Assembly (NCBI GenBank): GCA_902778455.1
Contig: CACYXR010000006.1
Coordinates: 48,384 to 112,383 of the forward strand
DNA from: an uncultured Selenomonadaceae bacterium
GTDB lineage: Bacteria; Bacillota; Negativicutes; Selenomonadales; Selenomonadaceae
Reading direction: 5' to 3'
Length of the DNA: 64,000 nt
The position numbers and the translations under genes were made by a program. The notes below the pieces were generated by a model. It saw only the letters and a program-made list of their open reading frames with translations, did no database searches and was not told the DNA's origin. Shown piece after piece: positions 61,149 through 64,000 of this stretch. Position 1 is the first letter of the stretch; the number at the start of each line of letters is the position of its first letter.

Positions 61149-62633
61149 TTAATAAAATATCGGCTGTCCTAACCGCCCTAAAACATGAAAAGCACTCCAC
61201 GACACAAGCCGGGAGCGCCAATAAAAACCCCACTGTATTATATATATTATCATTGTAATAAATTCTGTAATTAGATAAGTAAATGCAATATTATATCCAT
61301 ACTGCTGTAAAGGATACAGGCAAGTCATATATTCTTTACCATCAGAGTTTTCAGCATCCCACACCTCAAGATCAAAATCCTCATAAATGGAAGTATCCCA
61401 TGGTAGATATTTTACATCGTAATTAGATTTTTTAAGATTACATTCCGTACAAAGCATCTGAAGATTTTCATATTCAGTTTTACCGCCCTTACTCCAAGGT
61501 CTAATATGATCGCCGTGCATCTCATCTTCATTATATTTTTTCTTGCAATACGGACAGACACCATTTTGCTCAGCATATTTACGCGCTATATCCCTTTTAT
61601 CAAAAGCTCTTGCATTCAAATACTTCAAATCACCTGACAGAACTGCAAGATATACATTCTTGATATTACTGATTTCATTAGCCTTAGCCATAATTTGTGA
61701 AACTCTTTGATCAGCATCAATTGGAGTAGACTTCCCATAAATATTGTAAAGAATTCCCCATTCCACAGTTTTCATAAAATCACGATACGTGGGAAAAGTA
61801 GACTTAACCCACTCAATAACATCCTCATAATAGCGCCAAAGTTCCCTTGCATCAGAGTCCCGCCGATGAGAATCCATATAATTATCAATGGTCATCTTAT
61901 CGGAGCCAGTAGAATTATTTTTACGGTTATAATCATCTACAACCCATTCAAGTACGATTTCAAAAAGTTTCTGACGAACAACCGCATTTTCCTTTTCAGA
62001 CCTTTTACCACCAGCAACATTTACATAATCACCATAGGTATGTCCATTAGACTCATGACCTTCCGAACTAAACCCCTCACCTTCAACACGAGAAAAATAA
62101 CGCTTAGCATCCGTCGCCCAAGTACCATTATAAATAGCATTACGCATTTCCTGTTCGGTAAGTTTAAGTCCTGCAATATTAATAATCCTAAACCATGCCA
62201 ATTTCTCATCTTCCGTGCCATCACAGATATACACCGTAACAGGATAATTAAGAAATGCCTGTTTTTTATCACCGAGATTACTAAAAGTTTTCGCCATCCT
62301 CTTATTTGCAACTTCAACATCAACAGAATACTGATCCGTCTGATACTTACAAATGGATATAGTACGTTGTTGCCCATCCATCAGCTCAAAAGTATCGTCA
62401 TCCTTTTTGGCCCAGTACATTACATTTAACGGGTATCTCGCGAGAATTGTTTGAATAACAGCTTTCTGCTTATCTAACTCATAAACAAATTCTCTCTGAT
62501 AAGGCGGTCTAATATCGAGTTTCCCACCAAATCCTGTAACTTTACCTGTTTTCGTATCTTCAATAAATCCATTAACTAAGTCTTTAATGGTCAACTTCTG
62601 ACCAAACATTTCCTCGTAAGTCTTTACAATCAT
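61149..62633 (-). CDS. DUF262-HNH protein (GmrSD-like restriction type)
   Basis: 494 residues; ATG follows AAAGGAATT. N-terminal DUF262 domain with the nucleotide-linked motif DGQQRTISI near 87; C-terminal HNH nuclease CPYCKKKY ... HGDHIRPWSKGG ... CTECN (about 375-420). Such proteins act as modification-dependent or nucleotide-driven restriction enzymes. Its last 27 residues come from a lost stop codon: where a second copy at 63901 has TGA this one has TGG (61230-61232) and reads on through the old terminator. Confidence 0.9.
   Translation of the reverse strand: MIVKTYEEMFGQKLTIKDLVNGFIEDTKTGKVTGFGGKLDIRPPYQREFVYELDKQKAVIQTILARYPLNVMYWAKKDDDTFELMDGQQRTISICKYQTDQYSVDVEVANKRMAKTFSNLGDKKQAFLNYPVTVYICDGTEDEKLAWFRIINIAGLKLTEQEMRNAIYNGTWATDAKRYFSRVEGEGFSSEGHESNGHTYGDYVNVAGGKRSEKENAVVRQKLFEIVLEWVVDDYNRKNNSTGSDKMTIDNYMDSHRRDSDARELWRYYEDVIEWVKSTFPTYRDFMKTVEWGILYNIYGKSTPIDADQRVSQIMAKANEISNIKNVYLAVLSGDLKYLNARAFDKRDIARKYAEQNGVCPYCKKKYNEDEMHGDHIRPWSKGGKTEYENLQMLCTECNLKKSNYDVKYLPWDTSIYEDFDLEVWDAENSDGKEYMTCLYPLQQYGYNIAFTYLITEFITMIIYIIQWGFYWRSRLVSWSAFHVLGRLGQPIFY
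61188..61329. repeat. Direct repeat, copy 1 (3' end of the DUF262-HNH gene)
   Basis: Matches 63860-64000 with no difference over the last 97 bases and a few changes in the terminator part. Marks a recent duplication of the nuclease gene end. Confidence 0.95.
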
Positions 62634-62701
62634 AATTAATAATTCCTTTCATTATAATACTTTTTACCGAAAATGCGCCGTACCCCCGGCCCTTAGGTAT
62701 G

Positions 62702-63730
62702 TTATTTCTTCCGTATCAGAATGCGCGGATATACCGCTATATAATATTTTCCATCGACTTCGTAATGTGGGTATTTCTCCGGTTTCTTGTCAAAGAGTAA
62801 TGCCGCGCCATCATTAAGCTTTGTTACGTTGCTTAGCTTTTCTTTTCCGTTCTTCATGCTGTATTGAATTTGTTTTTCGTATATTTGCGTTCGGAGATGG
62901 TTTCCTATTGGAGTTTTACTGATTCCTATGATTTCAAATTGATCAGGGCAAAATGAAGCTAAAAATGTTATAGGAACACCCATATCACCATAATAATCTT
63001 TAGGAATATTGGATACTCTACCTACTTCTATAGCATCATAATTATCGTATTTTGGATAATTATTTTCATTACCTTTATAATTCCTCGTTAAAGGGAAATT
63101 TTCGTGATTCTTATCTAAATCAAGATTGGTAAACCAAAGTTTATTTCCAAACTTTTGGATTGAACCGTCAGGCGTTTTAAATTCTTTTACATTCTTATAG
63201 CCAAACCACATTTTATTCTCTTTTATGAGAGGAAATACATTTTTATATGTAACCCAATTTAAATCACCGATAATAACAAATTGTTTATTATATTTGAATA
63301 ACAGCGGAATATAATATTCACGAGCAATCGAAAACGGTGGATTAGTAACTACAATATCAGCTTCCTTTAATAGTTCAATACATTCTTCTGAACGAAAATC
63401 ACCATCTCCCTGTAAAGGTGTCTTAATCATATTGACAGTATCCATGCCTAATTTTTCCCCTTCCCATTCAAGCTTATAGGAAGAAGATCCATCTTTGTTG
63501 TAATGCGTTGTAATTAACTTCTTTAATCCTAGCTGATTAAAATGAAGTCTAAAAAAAACATAAAAAGCTGACCATTCGGGATCATCACAATTACAAAGTA
63601 CCGTTTTGCCTTTAAAATGTCGTACATAATCAGGATGAGAACTAATTTCTGTTTCAATATCTTCGAGACGGGTATAAAACTCATCATTTTTACTTTTTTT
63701 TGCTTTTCTAAGGCTATCGCTCTTTGCCAT
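62702..63730 (-). CDS. EcoRI-type adenine DNA methyltransferase
   Basis: 342 residues. The SAM-binding region is near CNCDDPEWSAF; motif IV is VVTNPPFS near 131, the adenine N6 type. Conserved early KSKNDEFYTRLEDIE and late IGISKTPIGNHLR fit the EcoRI methylase family. ATG follows AAAGGAAG. Sixty-eight bases before the DUF262-HNH gene on the same strand, and after the end of another copy of it, so it probably protects host DNA from these nucleases. Confidence 0.9.
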   Translation of the reverse strand: MAKSDSLRKAKKSKNDEFYTRLEDIETEISSHPDYVRHFKGKTVLCNCDDPEWSAFYVFFRLHFNQLGLKKLITTHYNKDGSSSYKLEWEGEKLGMDTVNMIKTPLQGDGDFRSEECIELLKEADIVVTNPPFSIAREYYIPLLFKYNKQFVIIGDLNWVTYKNVFPLIKENKMWFGYKNVKEFKTPDGSIQKFGNKLWFTNLDLDKNHENFPLTRNYKGNENNYPKYDNYDAIEVGRVSNIPKDYYGDMGVPITFLASFCPDQFEIIGISKTPIGNHLRTQIYEKQIQYSMKNGKEKLSNVTKLNDGAALLFDKKPEKYPHYEVDGKYYIAVYPRILIRKK

Positions 63731-63859
63731 CCACTATTACTTCCTTTCATTATCATTCCGTTTTATTTAGGAAGTATCGTAGAATTAAAATTAAGAAAAA
63801 TCCTATACGATTTTTGCAAATCAAAAACTCAGCCGCTGCAAACGCCTTCAGAGCATCAA

Positions 63860-64000
63860 AAAAGCACCCCACGGCCCAAGCCGGGAGCGCCAATAAAACC
63901 TCACTGTATTATATATATTATCATTGTAATAAATTCTGTAATTAGATAAGTAAATGCAATATTATATCCATACTGCTGTAAAGGATACAGGCAAGTCATA
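63860..64000. repeat. Direct repeat, copy 2
   Basis: See 61188-61329. Runs off the window edge, so its full length is not known. Confidence 0.93.
63901..64000 (-). CDS. 3' end of a second DUF262-HNH gene
   Basis: The last 32 codons of a gene that enters from beyond the right edge. Translation MTCLYPLQQYGYN and on to IYIIQ is identical to the other copy, then TGA at 63901-63903. A terminator stem with T run follows at about 63860-63895. This is probably the ancestral form of the C terminus. Confidence 0.8.
   Translation of the reverse strand, partial: MTCLYPLQQYGYNIAFTYLITEFITMIIYIIQ

Overview
The first 49.4 kb read as the chromosome of an anaerobic, DAP-peptidoglycan bacterium. The gene set (division cluster, HydF, ferredoxin-linked three-part glutamate synthase, iron-sulfur serine dehydratase, EutV/EutW-type antitermination regulator, many small secreted proteins) and the moderately high GC suggest a Negativicute of the Selenomonas type. 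That placement is an inference from gene content; there is no rRNA or tRNA in the window.

Layout of the chromosomal part. 1-3.5 kb: mraZ-rsmH-ftsL and murE on the minus strand, with ftsI absent between ftsL and murE and a 167-bp mobile-like repeat in its place. 3.8-9.9 kb: an operon of two secreted proteins, metA and a 1098-residue hybrid kinase. 10-12.5 kb: hydF, a small secreted protein, a perfect parS site and a DUF805 protein. 12.7-21.7 kb: nitrogen metabolism (AmtB fused to P-II, serine dehydratase, glutamate synthase). 21.8-24 kb: a divergent LytTR regulator/GHKL kinase pair. 24-32 kb: a probable operon of AIM24-like, DUF4870, clostripain lipoprotein, BMP-type binding protein, hybrid kinase and DUF4337. 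32-34 kb: a palindrome array and three tandem small secreted proteins. 34-43 kb: GNAT, VWA, macro-domain, transporter and LysR genes. 43-49.4 kb: a Pro/Glu-rich PRC-barrel protein, an ANTAR response regulator with its kinase, and an AGCS transporter.

The most coherent system is an ANTAR antitermination regulon. The leaders of amtB, sdaAB, the glutamate synthase operon, the sensor-kinase operon and the AGCS gene each carry an A1/G4 hexaloop hairpin that overlaps the 5' arm of an intrinsic terminator; four of them, all but the kinase operon, also have a clear sigma-70 promoter with 17-bp spacing. The ANTAR regulator and kinase at 45.5-47.5 kb are the obvious controllers. Together they would tie ammonium uptake, glutamate synthesis, serine deamination and amino-acid import to one signal.

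From about 49.4 kb the DNA becomes AT-rich and gene content changes to a mobile element that runs off the right edge: a voltage-gated channel operon, a HAD nuclease-repair-like protein, two pilin-like genes (one with a phage-collar C terminus) behind a repeated 43-bp promoter-like box, a 187-bp tandem array, a mobilisation region with MobA/MobL relaxase and a gene nested inside it, ParA with a small partner, and a DUF262-HNH / EcoRI-type methyltransferase module that is partly duplicated. No replication initiator or integrase is visible, so plasmid and integrated element cannot be told apart here.
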